Shown here: one piece after another, positions 7,817 to 16,166 of the stretch | Numbering within the stretch: position 1 is the first letter of the stretch | How the letters are laid out: each line of letters begins with the position of its first letter | Assembly (NCBI RefSeq): GCF_001476655.1 | Contig: NZ_LDRT01000107.1 | Coordinates: 1 to 35,314 of the forward strand | From: Microbacterium testaceum | GTDB lineage: Bacteria > Actinomycetota > Actinomycetes > Actinomycetales > Microbacteriaceae | Length of the DNA: 35,314 nucleotides | Direction: 5' to 3' | Made by a program: the position numbers and the translations under genes | The notes under the pieces: model-generated | What the model was told of the DNA's origin: nothing | What the model saw: only the letters and a program-made list of their open reading frames with translations | Database searches by the model: none

Positions 7817-9022
7817 TCAGGCGACCGGGACGCCGGCGACGACGCCGGTCCAGGCCGAATCATTCTCACTGCTGCGCTCGACCGCGTCGAGCACGCGCTG
7901 CACGGTGAGTCCCTCGGCGAACGAGGGGTGGGGATCGGTGCCGGCGTCGATCGCCCCCACGAGGTCGACCACCTGGTGGCTGAACCCGTGCTCGTAGCCG
8001 AGCATGTGGCCCGCGGGCCACCACGCCGAGACGTAGGGATGCTGCGGCTCGGTCACGAGCACCTGCGTGAAGCCCTGCCGCCCCTCGGGCGCGGTGCGGT
8101 CGTAGAAGCGCAGGCTGTTGAGGTCTTCGAGGTCGAAGGCCAGGGCCCCGCGGTCGCCCGACACCTCGATGGTGAGGGCGTTCTTGCGGCCGGTCGCGAA
8201 GCGCGTCGCCTCGAACGAGACCAGGGCCCCGTTCGCGAGACGACCGGTGAAGATCGCGACATCGTCGACCGTCACGGCGCCCTTCTCTCCCGCGCCGGCG
8301 CCCTTCGAGAGCCCCATCGAACCGTCGGCGGGCAACGGACGCTCGGTCACGATCGTGTCGATCGTCCCGGACACCCGCTCGACCCCGAGTCCGGTGACGA
8401 ACTGGGTCATGTCGATGATGTGCGCCCCGATGTCACCGAGCGCCCCCGACCCCGCGTGCTCCTTCTGCAGACGCCAGGCGAGCGGCATCCCGGGATCGAC
8501 CAGCCAGTCCTGCCGGTACGCCGCGCGCACCTGCTGCACCGTGCCGACCGCGCCCTCGGCGATCATGTCGCGCAGGAGCGTGACGGCGGGGACCCGGCGG
8601 TACGTGAACCCCACCATCGACCGGATGCCACGGGCCCGAGCCCGCTCGGCCGCCTCCGCCATCGCCTCGGCCTCGGCCACCGTGTTCGCCAGCGGCTTCT
8701 CGCACAGCACGTGCTTGCCGGCCTCCAGCGCCGCGATGGCGATCTCGGCGTGCGAGTCGCCGGGGGTGACGATGTCGACGATGTCGATGTCGTCACGCCC
8801 GACGATCTCGCGCCAGTCGGTGGCCGACTCGGCCCATCCCCATTTCTCGGCGGCGGATGCCACGGCATCCGCGTTGCGTCCCACCACCACGGTCATCTCG
8901 ACCGCGCGCGGCAGGTCGAACATCCGCGGCGCCTGGCGCCACCCCACCGAGTGCGCGGCGCCCATGAACCCGTAGCCGATCATCGCGACGCGCAACGGCG
9001 CCCGCTCGCCGGAGAGGCTCAT
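7817..9022 (-). CDS. Gfo/Idh/MocA family oxidoreductase (DgpA-like candidate)
   Basis: The protein has 401 residues. It has a Rossmann motif GYGFMG (16-21), the catalytic EKP motif (CEKPLAN, 107-113) and the sugar-domain motif [10 protein letters not shown] (196-205), whose His is near the substrate in the family. Length matches glucose-fructose oxidoreductase-type enzymes. The ATG at 9022 overlaps the stop of the upstream beta-subunit gene (ATGA). In known C-glycoside gut pathways an NAD-dependent Gfo/Idh enzyme (DgpA) makes the 3-keto-glucoside and can reduce the freed 3-keto-sugar. That makes this the best DgpA-like candidate, but general sugar dehydrogenase activity is equally compatible. 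Confidence 0.9.
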   Translation of the reverse strand: MSLSGERAPLRVAMIGYGFMGAAHSVGWRQAPRMFDLPRAVEMTVVVGRNADAVASAAEKWGWAESATDWREIVGRDDIDIVDIVTPGDSHAEIAIAALEAGKHVLCEKPLANTVAEAEAMAEAAERARARGIRSMVGFTYRRVPAVTLLRDMIAEGAVGTVQQVRAAYRQDWLVDPGMPLAWRLQKEHAGSGALGDIGAHIIDMTQFVTGLGVERVSGTIDTIVTERPLPADGSMGLSKGAGAGEKGAVTVDDVAIFTGRLANGALVSFEATRFATGRKNALTIEVSGDRGALAFDLEDLNSLRFYDRTAPEGRQGFTQVLVTEPQHPYVSAWWPAGHMLGYEHGFSHQVVDLVGAIDAGTDPHPSFAEGLTVQRVLDAVERSSENDSAWTGVVAGVPVA

Positions 9023-9435
9023 GCCAGCACCAGCTCCCGCTCGACCGGAACCCGGTTCGTGACGTACCGCCCGGGACCGCCGTCGACCCCCGGCATGATC
9101 TGCATGTACAGCAGACGCATCGTCAGCACGACCTCGACGGCGACCTTCTCCCCCGCCGCGGGCGGGGTGTCGAGGTGGATCAGCACGTCGGGTCGGTCGG
9201 CGACGAACCACAGCGTCTCGGACTGCTCGGGCAGCTCCTCGATGCGGTACTCGCGGCCCTCGAGAGAGAAGCGCAGGTCGTCCTTCGGCACGGCGACACC
9301 GTTGACCGTCACGGCGACGTCGTCGACGGCCGAGAGCCAGAGGCTGCGGTACCAGGGCAGCTGCACCGAGACGGCGAGGCCGTCGTCGGTGCGACGGACG
9401 TCCTTCTCGGCGAAGAGCGAGTTGTGGGTGGCCAT
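9019..9435 (-). CDS. C-glycoside deglycosidase beta subunit (DUF6379 type)
   Basis: The protein has 138 residues. Family landmarks are VQLPWYRSLWLSAV near residue 22, YRIEELPEQSETLWF in the middle, and LYMQIMPGVDGGPGRYV near the end. It is clearly homologous to the N-terminal 140 residues of the fused protein at 22468-23946 (LPEQSERLWF, PYMQIAPGQDGGPGMYV). The small beta subunit of C-deglycosidases packs on the TIM-barrel alpha subunit and helps form the active site. The ribosome site is weak; the preceding NTF2-like gene ends only 12 bp upstream, so coupling is likely. Its natural alpha partner is probably the protein at 10257-11297, whose paralogue it is fused to elsewhere. Confidence 0.85.
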   Translation of the reverse strand: MATHNSLFAEKDVRRTDDGLAVSVQLPWYRSLWLSAVDDVAVTVNGVAVPKDDLRFSLEGREYRIEELPEQSETLWFVADRPDVLIHLDTPPAAGEKVAVEVVLTMRLLYMQIMPGVDGGPGRYVTNRVPVERELVLA

Positions 9436-9447
9436 GGGGGCGTTCTC

Positions 9448-10230
9448 TCAGGCGTAGTTGTCGGAGAAGGTCTGGTGCGCAACCGGCGGCGCGGGCTCGA
9501 GCTTCTGCGTGGTCTCGGGGCTGTACGGGTGGTTGGTCGACGGCACCGGCTCGTCGGCCGGGGGCATGAAGACGGGCTTGCCGTCATCGCCGAAGTACAT
9601 GAGGTCGAGGTCGAACGCGCCCTGGTTCTTCAGGCCGAAGGCGACCCAGTTCTCCTCGAACGGGGCGCGCGCGAGCTCGTAGCAACGGAACTTCCAGAAC
9701 TTCCACTCGCCGTCCTGCTTGAGGAAGTCGATCGCGTACTTGCACCACACCCAGTGGGCCCAGACCTTCTTGCCCAGGACCTCCTCGGGCGAGTACATGT
9801 CGGGGAACTCCTCGGCGACCTTCGGGTCGGTCAGACCCGACTCGGTGCCCGCCATCATCCACACGCCCGTGGCGGTCTTGCCGTCGCCGGCGACCTCGAT
9901 CACGGGGGTGTTGGTGGCGTGCAGGATGAGCTTGCCCTCCGGGTGGGGGCGCCCGCGGTGGTAGTCGGTCACGCTCTGCCAGGTCGTGTACTGACCGGCG
10001 TTGGTGTAGCGCGCGCGAATGCCCTCGGTGCCCTCCTTCACCCACAGGGGGATGATCTGCTCGTCCTCGAAGGCGTTGTGCAGATACATGTAGCGGTTGA
10101 AGAGGTTCTCGACCTGCCCGCGGTCCTCGGCGCGCTGCGCGAGGGCGTGGGCGGCCTCGACCTGCTCGCGCAGGCGGGTGACCTCGGCGATGAGGTCGGA
10201 GACGGATGCCTCGGTGGTGGTGTTCGACAT
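9448..10230 (-). CDS. Nuclear transport factor 2 / SnoaL-like family protein
   Basis: The protein has 260 residues. Residues about 8-36 form a probable coiled coil (SDLIAEVTRLREQVEAAHAL). The middle part is an NTF2/SnoaL-like cone (VENLFNRYMYLHNAFED, then the aromatic strand VWAHWVWCKYAIDF). The tail is Pro/Ala rich and ends TFSDNYA. I chose ATG 10230 because GAAGGA lies 6 nt upstream of it; ATG 10236 abuts that site. Members of this fold act as isomerases, cyclases, dehydratases or simple binding proteins; none of these can be assigned here. It lies between an alpha and a beta deglycosidase gene with gaps of 26 and 12 bp, so it very likely acts in the same pathway. Confidence 0.75.
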   Translation of the reverse strand: MSNTTTEASVSDLIAEVTRLREQVEAAHALAQRAEDRGQVENLFNRYMYLHNAFEDEQIIPLWVKEGTEGIRARYTNAGQYTTWQSVTDYHRGRPHPEGKLILHATNTPVIEVAGDGKTATGVWMMAGTESGLTDPKVAEEFPDMYSPEEVLGKKVWAHWVWCKYAIDFLKQDGEWKFWKFRCYELARAPFEENWVAFGLKNQGAFDLDLMYFGDDGKPVFMPPADEPVPSTNHPYSPETTQKLEPAPPVAHQTFSDNYA

Positions 10231-10256
10231 GGTCATTCCTTCGGTGTGGTGGTGGA

Positions 10257-11297
10257 TCACGCGGGCTGGGGCGCCGCGAGGGTTTCTTCGATGGCGGTGC
10301 GCATGAGCGCGTGCTGCTTCCTGACGAGGTCGATCGGGTCGCTCTCGCCGAGGTCGCTGAAGGCGTGCCCCTCCCACTCGCTGGAGAGGTAGCCCTCGTA
10401 CCCGCCGATGACGAACTGCTTCACGATGCGCGGGATGTCCATGGCGGGCTCTTGCCCGTCCGCGCCGATGTCGTAGAACTTCGCGTGCACGTGGAAGATC
10501 TGCGGCATGATGTCGAGCCATTCCTCCGGCGGCACGAGTCCGTGCATGTTGAACGCGAGACGCGTGAACGGGCCGAAGCGGAGCGGATCGACGCCCTCAC
10601 CGAAGAGGTAGTCCTCGAACGCCTGGTTGCGCACGTGCATGGGGATCGGCTCTCGCCAGATCTCCCTCATGACGGGGAAGTGCTTCTGATCCATCCCCAT
10701 CTGCCCGAGCGTGCGCAGCAGGGTCGGCGACAACGAGTGCATGGTGGAGGAGAAATCGGCGGTGAAGCCGAGGCGGTCGCTCCCGAGCTCCTCGTAGACC
10801 TCGCGGATCTCCACGACCTTGGGGTCGTTGGGACCGGAGGGCGCGTGGATCTCGTAGCCGAGCCTCTGGTCGTACTTCTCGGCGAGGGGCAAGAGGCGGC
10901 GGAGCAGGTCTTTGCCGGCCGAACGGATGACGACCGTCTTGAACCCGAGCGCGTGCGCCGACGCGAGCTGACGGGCGAAGAAGTCGTGCTCCTCGTCGGG
11001 GGTCATGTCGCGGTCCTTGCGGCGCCCCATGTCGAGGTTCGTGCCCACCGCGCTGGCCTCGAGACCGTACTTCTCGAGTGCGTCGAACCAGAGCTTCACG
11101 AATTCCGCGTCGACGTCGGGGTAGGAGCGCAGCAGCTGCGCGAAGTTGAACTCGACTCCCGGGCCGATCCCCTGGTCGTGCACCTCTTTGAGGAGGGTCT
11201 CGGGGGTGTACAGACCCGCGGCGAACTCGCTCGTCATCGAGTAGAGGGTGGTGCCGAGCTTGATGCCCGTTCCTGCGACGCCGGTGGTTGCGGTCAT
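10257..11297 (-). CDS. C-glycoside deglycosidase alpha subunit-like TIM barrel
   Basis: The protein has 346 residues. It is an xylose-isomerase-like TIM barrel with metal ligands read as Glu149 (GYEIHAP), Asp181 (GFTADFSST), His271 (HVHAKFYDIG) and Glu307 (LSSEWEGHAF). Other family traits are GTNLDMGRRKDRDMTPDEE and FNMHGLVPPEEW. It is strongly similar over its whole length to the C-terminal part of the fused protein at 22468-23946 (shared YEIHAP, ADFSSTMH, HAKFYDI, SSEWEGHAF). Such subunits use Mn2+ and acid/base residues to break the C-C bond of a 3-keto-C-glycoside. ATG 11297 was taken because upstream codons run into the preceding gene 16 bp away. Confidence 0.82.
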   Translation of the reverse strand: MTATTGVAGTGIKLGTTLYSMTSEFAAGLYTPETLLKEVHDQGIGPGVEFNFAQLLRSYPDVDAEFVKLWFDALEKYGLEASAVGTNLDMGRRKDRDMTPDEEHDFFARQLASAHALGFKTVVIRSAGKDLLRRLLPLAEKYDQRLGYEIHAPSGPNDPKVVEIREVYEELGSDRLGFTADFSSTMHSLSPTLLRTLGQMGMDQKHFPVMREIWREPIPMHVRNQAFEDYLFGEGVDPLRFGPFTRLAFNMHGLVPPEEWLDIMPQIFHVHAKFYDIGADGQEPAMDIPRIVKQFVIGGYEGYLSSEWEGHAFSDLGESDPIDLVRKQHALMRTAIEETLAAPQPA

Positions 11298-11313
11298 GTT
11301 CGTCTCCCCGAGG

Positions 11314-12414
11314 TCAGGCGCGCACGGCGTGCGAGAGGTGGGCGTCGAGGGCGCGGCGGGCCTCGGCGGCATCCGTGATCATCCGGGACCCGGCGGCCCC
11401 GGCGGCGGTGCGCTGGATGGCCTGCTCGCCCCGGATGATCTCGAAGGGGCTCTGCCAGTGGTTCCAGTGCCACCCCTCGTACTCGCTCGACACGGCGCCG
11501 CTGTAGCCGTTGTCGACCAGCAGCGTGATGAGGTCGGCGACGGGCACGGAAGGCTCGTCGCCGTTGTCGTCGATGCCGAAGAACTTGCCGTGCACGTGGC
11601 GGATCCACGGGAAGATCTCGAGCCAGTCGTCGACCCGGGCCGGGCCGAAGAGCCCGGTGCCGTTGATGCCGAAGTCGATACCGAGATCGGGGCGGCCGTG
11701 CTGGTGGGCGAGACCGATGAACCGGCCGAAGCGCTGACCGTGGTCGGCCTGATCGGCGGGCGGGCCCTGCTCGTAGTACTCGTCCCACAGGGCGACCACG
11801 GCGGCGAGGAGTTCCTCGGACGCACCGCGGCGACGGTAGGCCTCGATCAGCGAGGGTGCGAAGCCGGAGACGGTGGCGCCCCAGTCCATCGTGAATCCGA
11901 GGAAGGGCGAGCCGACCTTCTCGTAGCGGTCGCGGAGCGCCAGGATGCGCGGGTGCGAGGCGTACTGGTCGGCGTGCACCTCGAGCGCGAGGGTGACGCC
12001 GTACTCCTCGGCGATGGGGGCGAGCGCCTCCATCGAGTCGGGCGTGAGCGAGATCTGCACGCGGGCGATGGGGAAGCCGAGCTTCGCCGCCGCGGCGATC
12101 TGCTGGCGCATGTAGGCGATGAGCTCGTCCTGGTCCATCAGCTTGTCGGGACGGAGGCCGATATCGGCGTTGACCGCGAGCGAGGTGCGCACGAGCCCGA
12201 CCTCGTCGATCAGCTCGTTGAAGCGGCCGGCGAAGTGGTCGTCGATCTCGGGGAAGCCACGGAAGCTCGAGAAGCCGATGACCTCAAGGCCCGGACCGAA
12301 GCCCTCGGCCGCGGTCTTGCGGATGAGCTGGTCGAGGTCGTACTCGCGGCCGTGGAACGCGCGCGTGAAGCTGTACAGGGTGACGCCCTGGATGGGCGTG
12401 CCGAGCTCGGTCAT
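11314..12414 (-). CDS. C-glycoside deglycosidase alpha subunit (CarB/DgpC-like TIM barrel)
   Basis: The protein has 366 residues. The TIM-barrel metal site is visible as Glu (LALEVHADQ), Asp (GFTMDWGAT), His (HVHGKFFGI) and Glu (VSSEYEGWHW). It begins MTELGTPIQGVTLYSFTRAF, matching the short N-terminus of this subfamily. Its start overlaps the upstream beta gene stop as ATGA, so the pair is translated together and most likely forms the alpha/beta C-deglycosidase. The pair stands just downstream of the CarA-like oxidase, the arrangement of the Car system. The C-terminal 30 residues (RMITDAAEARRALDA) extend beyond the paralogue at 10257-11297. Aglycone specificity cannot be read from the sequence. 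Confidence 0.82.
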   Translation of the reverse strand: MTELGTPIQGVTLYSFTRAFHGREYDLDQLIRKTAAEGFGPGLEVIGFSSFRGFPEIDDHFAGRFNELIDEVGLVRTSLAVNADIGLRPDKLMDQDELIAYMRQQIAAAAKLGFPIARVQISLTPDSMEALAPIAEEYGVTLALEVHADQYASHPRILALRDRYEKVGSPFLGFTMDWGATVSGFAPSLIEAYRRRGASEELLAAVVALWDEYYEQGPPADQADHGQRFGRFIGLAHQHGRPDLGIDFGINGTGLFGPARVDDWLEIFPWIRHVHGKFFGIDDNGDEPSVPVADLITLLVDNGYSGAVSSEYEGWHWNHWQSPFEIIRGEQAIQRTAAGAAGSRMITDAAEARRALDAHLSHAVRA

Positions 12415-12818
12415 GCGCGGGCCTCCTCGACCTGGCGGGCGGTCATCGTCTTGGTGTCGTGCTCCTCGATGTGCAGCACCTCATCGTCGGAGATGATGAT
12501 GTACGGGATGTAGAGCATCAGGTCGACGCGCACCTCGTGCTCCCCGGCATCCACCGAGAGGTCTCCCGACAGCACCGCCGAATCGGTGGGGAACCACCAC
12601 TGCACGGTGTTCGTCTTCATCTCGGCGAAGGTGAACTCTCGGCCGTTCATCTCCCAGCGCAGCGAGTCGGCGGGAGCCTCGACCCCGTCGACCCGGAGTT
12701 TCGCGCCGGAGATGCAGGATGCCGGCAGAGCCCGGTACCAGGGCAGCCGGACCTCCACCGACGCGCGACCGCCCGCGACGGAGAGCGTGCCCTGCTCGAT
12801 GATGCGATCCGGGATCAC
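12411..12818 (-). CDS. C-glycoside deglycosidase beta subunit (CarC-like, DUF6379 type)
   Basis: The protein has 135 residues from GTG 12818. That start was chosen because GAGGAGG stands 5 nt upstream; no ATG fits. Landmarks are VEVRLPWYRALPASCISG near residues 22-39, REFTFAEMKTNTVQWWF in the middle, and DLMLYIPYIIISDDEVLHIEEH near the end. The order LPWYR / W-F / YIPY is shared with all five beta modules of the window. The stop overlaps the alpha gene (ATGA). An AT-rich 89 bp gap with an inverted repeat separates it from the CarA-like gene, so the beta gene may start its own transcript. Confidence 0.82.
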   Translation of the reverse strand: MIPDRIIEQGTLSVAGGRASVEVRLPWYRALPASCISGAKLRVDGVEAPADSLRWEMNGREFTFAEMKTNTVQWWFPTDSAVLSGDLSVDAGEHEVRVDLMLYIPYIIISDDEVLHIEEHDTKTMTARQVEEARA

Positions 12819-12907
12819 CGTGACCTCCTCGTCGGTGCGGCCGGAGCCGCAGACCTCTTTGTCTTGATTTCTACACTCTAATGTCTTATTCCTGCATAAG
12901 CAAGGAA
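12819..12907 (-). promoter_or_regulatory. AT-rich promoter/operator region before the beta-alpha genes
   Basis: This 89 bp gap is far richer in A/T than its surroundings. It holds CTAATGTCTT (12878-12887), one of the recurring motif sites, and the imperfect inverted repeat ATTCCTGC-ATAA-GCAAGGAAT (12888-12908). Read leftward, TTGCTT-N17-TAGAGT is a possible -35/-10 pair. The repeat starts right at the stop codon of the CarA-like gene, so it could also be a weak terminator. Promoter function is inferred. Confidence 0.45.
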
Positions 12908-14422
12908 TCAGGCGAGGGATGCCGCGATCGCCCGGGCCCCGCGGACCGCCAACGCCACCGACGTCACGGTGGGGTTGCACGCGGTCGCCGTGGGGATCAC
13001 GCCGTTGCCGGCGACGAACAGCCCCGAGACGCCCCACACCTCGCTGTCGAGGTCGCACACGCTGGTGCCGTCGTCCGCCACGCCCATCCGCGTCGAGCCC
13101 TGGTAGTGCAGCGACGAACCCAGCGGCAGGGTGAAGGGACGATCGCCGACAGGGTCGCCGATGGCCTCCGCCAGGCGCACGATCTCGCGACGCGCCCGCT
13201 CCACCACCTCGTGATCGTGGGCGGTGAGGCGGTAGTGGATACGGGGAGCCGGCATCCCGTATCCGTCGACGTGATCGTCGTCGAAGACGACCCGGTCGTC
13301 TGGCCGCAGGTCCTTCGCGCAGAACAACCCGAGTCCCACGATCGAGCCCGGTACGACGGGGTCGTCCTCGGCCAGCGCGATGGGCGAGGCGTCCAGCTGC
13401 ATGATCTGGCCGTGGAAGGGCATGTCGTCGGTGAACGGCACCCAGCTGACGCCGCTGTACTCCGCGAGGCCCGTCGTCGGGGCGTCTTCGGCGAGCGGCG
13501 GCATGTCGCGCAGTCGCGAGGCGAAGACGACCTGGGCCTGGTCGTTCAGGTACCGCCCGAGCGCCGCAGGGCGCACCCCCGACGCCCACAGCAGCTGCGG
13601 CGTGCGCAGCGCATCGGCCGCGACGACCACGAACCGCGCCGCGACCCGGTGCTCCTCACCCGAGCGCAGATCGCGCACGACGACGCCCGCCGCGCGGCCG
13701 TCCTCGACGATCACGCGCATGACGAGGGACTCATCGAACAGCGAGAAACAAGGGTTCTCGCGCGTCGCGTCGCCGAGGACGACGTCCGACCCCGACCACA
13801 CCAGACGGCCGTCGTCACGCCGGTGCACGGCCAGCGGCATCCGCTGCACCTTCGTCGCGTCGACGCGACCCGCATCGACCGCGGCCGCGAGACGCTCGCG
13901 AACGATCGCCCCGAAGGGCGCCGAGTCGAAGGCGTCCCGCGTGACCCCCAACAGGCGATCCCCCTCGTCGAGGAGCTCATCGAGGTCGTCCACGAAGTCG
14001 GTGCGCTCGCTGTCGTTAGGCCGCGGGCACGCGCCCGTCCAGTGCGACGCCATGCCGCCGACGTTGCTCGACATCGCCGCGACGGGCATGCCGTCCTCGC
14101 CGTCGAACGCGTAGCCGTCCTCGAGCAGGAAGGTGCCCGGGCGTGCACCGCGGACCCCGGCCTTGGCGGCGCCGGGATTGGCGACCTTCTCGCCGCGCTC
14201 CCCCGGTCCCTCCGACGCCACCTGCGCGCGAGCGCGTGCGGCGGGGTCGGCGATGTTCTTCACGTGCGCACCGGGCGGCTCCGAGACCGTCGGCCCCACC
14301 TCGAACATCGCGATCGTCGCTCCGGGGGCCCGCTCGGAGAGGATCCGCGCGTACGCCGATCCGGTGGGACCGCTGCCGACGATGACGACGTCGACCTGCG
14401 CCGGATAGTGCCGGGCGCTCAT
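12908..14422 (-). CDS. GMC / pyranose-oxidase-type FAD oxidoreductase (CarA-like C-glycoside 3-oxidase candidate)
   Basis: The protein has 504 residues, matching CarA-type C-glycoside 3-oxidases. The FAD-binding Rossmann motif GSGPTG is at 16-21. ASHWT (125-129) corresponds to the STHWT motif of pyranose 2-oxidase, where the His is the flavin attachment site. At the C-terminus, GNGVIPT precedes the active-site pair His439 (SLHYQGSTRMG) and Asn483 (TACNPTVTS). These enzymes oxidise a sugar hydroxyl with FAD and pass electrons to O2 or another acceptor. CarA makes the 3-keto form of C-glycosides such as carminic acid. The ATG overlaps the stop of the isomerase upstream (ATGA). Cytosolic: no signal peptide is visible. 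Family is sure; C-glycoside specificity rests on the neighbouring beta/alpha genes. Confidence 0.87.
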   Translation of the reverse strand: MSARHYPAQVDVVIVGSGPTGSAYARILSERAPGATIAMFEVGPTVSEPPGAHVKNIADPAARARAQVASEGPGERGEKVANPGAAKAGVRGARPGTFLLEDGYAFDGEDGMPVAAMSSNVGGMASHWTGACPRPNDSERTDFVDDLDELLDEGDRLLGVTRDAFDSAPFGAIVRERLAAAVDAGRVDATKVQRMPLAVHRRDDGRLVWSGSDVVLGDATRENPCFSLFDESLVMRVIVEDGRAAGVVVRDLRSGEEHRVAARFVVVAADALRTPQLLWASGVRPAALGRYLNDQAQVVFASRLRDMPPLAEDAPTTGLAEYSGVSWVPFTDDMPFHGQIMQLDASPIALAEDDPVVPGSIVGLGLFCAKDLRPDDRVVFDDDHVDGYGMPAPRIHYRLTAHDHEVVERARREIVRLAEAIGDPVGDRPFTLPLGSSLHYQGSTRMGVADDGTSVCDLDSEVWGVSGLFVAGNGVIPTATACNPTVTSVALAVRGARAIAASLA

Positions 14423-15213
14423 GCCGCGCGCGCGATCTCGACGACGTGGGCGACCGAGGCTTCGGTCGCGGTCGTCGGGTAGTACTCCAGGCCCACGGGC
14501 CCGTCGTAGCCGCCGTCGCGCAGCAGCCGGAACCGCTCGCTCCAGTCGAGCCCACCCGTGCCCGGCTCGCCTCGGCCCGGGGCGTCGGCGAGCTGCACGT
14601 AGTGGATCAGGTCGCCCGCGTTCGCGAGTTCCGCTTCCATATCCTCCCCTTCGACAGCCGAGTGGTAGATGTCGTACAGCACCCCGAAGGTCGGCGCGTC
14701 GACACCGCGTGCGACGTAGACCGCCTCGGCGGTGCGATCGAGCAGAGACCCGGGGTGGTCGACACGGACGTTGACCGGTTCGAGCACGAGGCCGACACCG
14801 GAGCCGTCGATCTGCGCCACGGCTTTCCGGTAGATCTCGATCAGCTTGTCGAGCTGCACCTGCCGCTTCCAGCCGCCGAATCCCGTTCCGCTGCCGACGA
14901 CGATGCGCGGGCACCCGAGGTCACAGGCGATCTCGACGCCCTCGTCGAGCTTGCGGAAGAACTCCGCGTGATCCCACGGCGGGATCATGAACTGCGTGCG
15001 GGGCTCGGCGAGCTGCGCGGTGAGCTGCACGCCGGTCTCCTCGAGCGCCGCCTTCAGCGCCGGGAGGTCCTTGGGGGTCGCCGGAGCGTCGACGCCGGTC
15101 GGACCCCACATCTCGACGGCGTCGAAGCCCGCCGCCGCTGCCGCGCGCACGCGGTCGTGGTAGTCGCCGGCCTCGGTGAAGAGGAGTTCGATATTGGGGG
15201 CGAGGTGATACAC
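14419..15213 (-). CDS. Hydroxypyruvate-isomerase-like TIM-barrel protein
   Basis: The protein has 264 residues, starting at GTG 15213 behind AAAGGA with 7 nt spacing. The signature of the Hyi branch is clear: VLEPVNVRVDHPGSLL, then GVLYDIYHSAVEGEDME, then YVQLADAPGRGEPGTGGLDW, then GLEYYPT. These supply the Glu, Asp, Gln and Glu of the usual metal site. Length fits hydroxypyruvate isomerase (about 260 aa). In this context it more probably isomerises a keto-sugar than hydroxypyruvate. It sits between the ABC permease genes and the CarA-like oxidase, overlapping the latter by ATGA. Confidence 0.85.
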   Translation of the reverse strand: MYHLAPNIELLFTEAGDYHDRVRAAAAAGFDAVEMWGPTGVDAPATPKDLPALKAALEETGVQLTAQLAEPRTQFMIPPWDHAEFFRKLDEGVEIACDLGCPRIVVGSGTGFGGWKRQVQLDKLIEIYRKAVAQIDGSGVGLVLEPVNVRVDHPGSLLDRTAEAVYVARGVDAPTFGVLYDIYHSAVEGEDMEAELANAGDLIHYVQLADAPGRGEPGTGGLDWSERFRLLRDGGYDGPVGLEYYPTTATEASVAHVVEIARAA

Positions 15214-15252
15214 GAGGGTGTCCTTTCAACAGACGCGGGCGCGACGATCGAC

Positions 15253-15275
15253 GGATGCCATGCCGATCGGCATCC
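15253..15275. promoter_or_regulatory. Inverted repeat between permease and isomerase genes
   Basis: GGATGCC and GGCATCC pair across a short spacer, and the middle contains the 14-bp perfect palindrome ATGCCGATCGGCAT (15260-15273). It lies in the 116 bp gap of an otherwise tight leftward run. It may reduce transcription after the permeases or be a regulator site. It also includes the over-represented heptamer GGATGCC, so part of the symmetry could be chance. Confidence 0.4.
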
Positions 15276-15329
15276 ATCTGGGCAGACTCAGCCCGTGAGG
15301 CCGGTCGGGCCGGCATCCGTGAGGGGGGG

Positions 15330-16166
15330 TCAGCCCTTCAGCCCCCCGGCGAAGCCCTGGATGAAGCGCTTCTGGGCGAACATGTAGAAGAGCAGGATCG
15401 GGATCATCGAGATGATCACCACGGCGAAGATCTTGTTCCAGGCCGAGACGAGTCCGCCGACGTAGGTGTACATCGCCACCGGGAGGGTCTGCGTGGTGGA
15501 GCCGCCGAGGAAGATCAGCGAGTTGAAGAAGTCGTTCCAGACGATGAGTCCCGCGAGGATCGCCACGGTTCCGGTCGCGGGGGCCATCAGCGGCAGCACG
15601 ACGCGGAAGAAGGCCTGCACGGGCGAGGCCCCGTCGATGACGGCGGCCTCTTCGTACTCGGTGGAGAGCCCGCGGAAGAAGCTCGCGTAGAGGAAGACCG
15701 ACAGAGGCATCAGCATGCCCACCCAGAGCACGATCATGCCGAAGGCGTTGCCGGTCAGGCCGATCGAGCGCGCCCCGATGTACAGCGGCACCGTCCCGAG
15801 CTGGGCGGGGAGGATGATCGCGATCAGCACGAGGTAGTAGGTGAGGGTCGTCCACTTGCGCGTGCGGCGGGCGATGACGTACGCCGCGACCGAGCCGAAG
15901 AGCACGAGTCCGAGGATCGCTCCGCCGGTGATGATGACGCTGTTCAGGATGCTCATCGGGATGCTGTTGCGACCGGTCGCGGTCAGCACCGAGACGAACG
16001 CGCCGAAGTCGATGCTCGTCGGCGGTGCGACCGCGCTGCTGGACAACGCCTCTTTGTCGCTCTTGAGGGCCGTGGCGACGAGGATGTAGAGGGGCAGGAG
16101 CCCGATCAGGGTGACGACCCAGACCAGGACCTCGCGGGCGGCCGTGAACTTCGTGTAGCGGAACAT
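15330..16166 (-). CDS. ABC sugar transporter permease (MalG/CUT1 type)
   Basis: The protein has 278 residues, the usual size of the second CUT1 permease. About six hydrophobic segments are visible, beginning VWVVTLIGLLPLYILVATAL. The cytoplasmic coupling loop YEEAAVIDGAS (171-181) is the EAA motif that contacts the ATPase. The tail KRFIQGFAGGLKG is the classic end of this family. It overlaps the upstream permease by ATGA. It imports an oligosaccharide or glycoside together with the lipoprotein encoded divergently at 17522. No ATPase gene is present in the window. Confidence 0.93.
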   Translation of the reverse strand: MFRYTKFTAAREVLVWVVTLIGLLPLYILVATALKSDKEALSSSAVAPPTSIDFGAFVSVLTATGRNSIPMSILNSVIITGGAILGLVLFGSVAAYVIARRTRKWTTLTYYLVLIAIILPAQLGTVPLYIGARSIGLTGNAFGMIVLWVGMLMPLSVFLYASFFRGLSTEYEEAAVIDGASPVQAFFRVVLPLMAPATGTVAILAGLIVWNDFFNSLIFLGGSTTQTLPVAMYTYVGGLVSAWNKIFAVVIISMIPILLFYMFAQKRFIQGFAGGLKG

